Of a DNA stretch of 51,082 nt, positions 51,069 to 51,082 are shown one piece after another. The translations under genes and the position numbers were made by a program. The number at the start of each line of letters is the position of its first letter. The stretch's first letter is position 1. The notes under the pieces are model-generated. The model did not search any database. It saw only the letters and a program-made list of their open reading frames with translations, and was not told the origin of the DNA. Source of the DNA: Streptococcus sp. oral taxon 431 (lineage in GTDB: Bacteria; Bacillota; Bacilli; Lactobacillales; Streptococcaceae); assembly GCF_023115445.1 (NCBI RefSeq), contig NZ_JALDUI010000017.1, positions 1 through 51,082 of the forward strand. The letters run 5' to 3'.

Positions 51069-51082
51069 GGTCCGTTGGTCAA
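51069..51082 (+). tRNA. tRNA-Glu (5' end only, cut by the window edge)
   Basis: GGTCCGTTGGTCAA at the right edge matches the acceptor stem and start of the D arm of streptococcal tRNA-Glu(UUC). Only 14 nt are inside the window, so the identity rests on the known comX - tRNA-Glu - rRNA order and this 5' sequence. Confidence 0.75.

Overview
The window looks like chromosome from a mitis-group Streptococcus (S. mitis / S. oralis type). AT-rich spacers, low-GC codon use, streptococcal protein sequences throughout, a comX sigma gene, Ccs4- and csRNA-like genes, a pneumococcus-like ula regulon and PBP2a all agree with this. I saw no prophage, insertion sequence or CRISPR array. Gene order is locally like S. 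pneumoniae, but blocks that I recall as distant there are joined here (mnmG to ccs4/nrdD, the csRNA to rnpA, adhE to gapA, pbp2a to comX).

Layout. 1-1538: a minus-strand anchored coiled-coil protein of unknown function with a possible leader peptide, then a hairpin-rich leader. 1539-5602: tRNA modification (mnmA, two Nudix hydrolases, mnmG). 5612-7425: a small Ccs4-like gene behind a near-consensus cin-box, and a polytopic membrane protein. 7429-11663: anaerobic ribonucleotide reductase (nrdD, small protein, GNAT, nrdG, P-loop kinase), preceded by two NrdR-like boxes. 11764-26615: the S10-spc-alpha ribosomal supercluster (rpsJ to rplQ, with secY, adk, infA and rpoA), ending in an L17 downstream element and a terminator. 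26639-28671: an ACT-domain gene, a PFL/UPF0210 gene and a CiaR-controlled small RNA. 28793-31672: rnpA-yidC-jag and a hypothetical. 31700-41523: ascorbate uptake and catabolism (ulaABCDEF, ulaR, ulaG, tkt). 41579-42871: yajC, a low-molecular-weight tyrosine phosphatase and a MORN protein. 42888-47135: adhE, with a dense array of Rex-like half sites, and gapA. 47166-50402: a pseudouridine synthase and pbp2a, divergent and both apparently leaderless. 50480-51082: comX, then the promoter and first bases of a tRNA-Glu gene that probably heads an rRNA operon just outside the window.

How parts work together. UlaABC import and phosphorylate ascorbate; UlaG opens the lactone; UlaD, UlaE and UlaF convert the product to D-xylulose 5-phosphate, which the adjacent transketolase takes into the pentose phosphate pathway. 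NrdD/NrdG supply dNTPs without oxygen and AdhE re-oxidises NADH in fermentation. RnpA, YidC and Jag form the usual RNA processing / membrane insertion cluster. ComX and the Ccs4 locus belong to competence, and the csRNA belongs to the CiaRH stress system that antagonises competence.

The most notable non-coding signals are the divergent leaderless pair at 48.0-48.1 kb, a 17-nt-arm inverted repeat around the comX -10 and ribosome binding site, a repeated 45-bp element before ulaA and ulaG, the Rex-site array before adhE, the csRNA, and a family of hairpins in the spacers of the ribosomal cluster. Functional names rest on recognition of protein families; no database search was possible.
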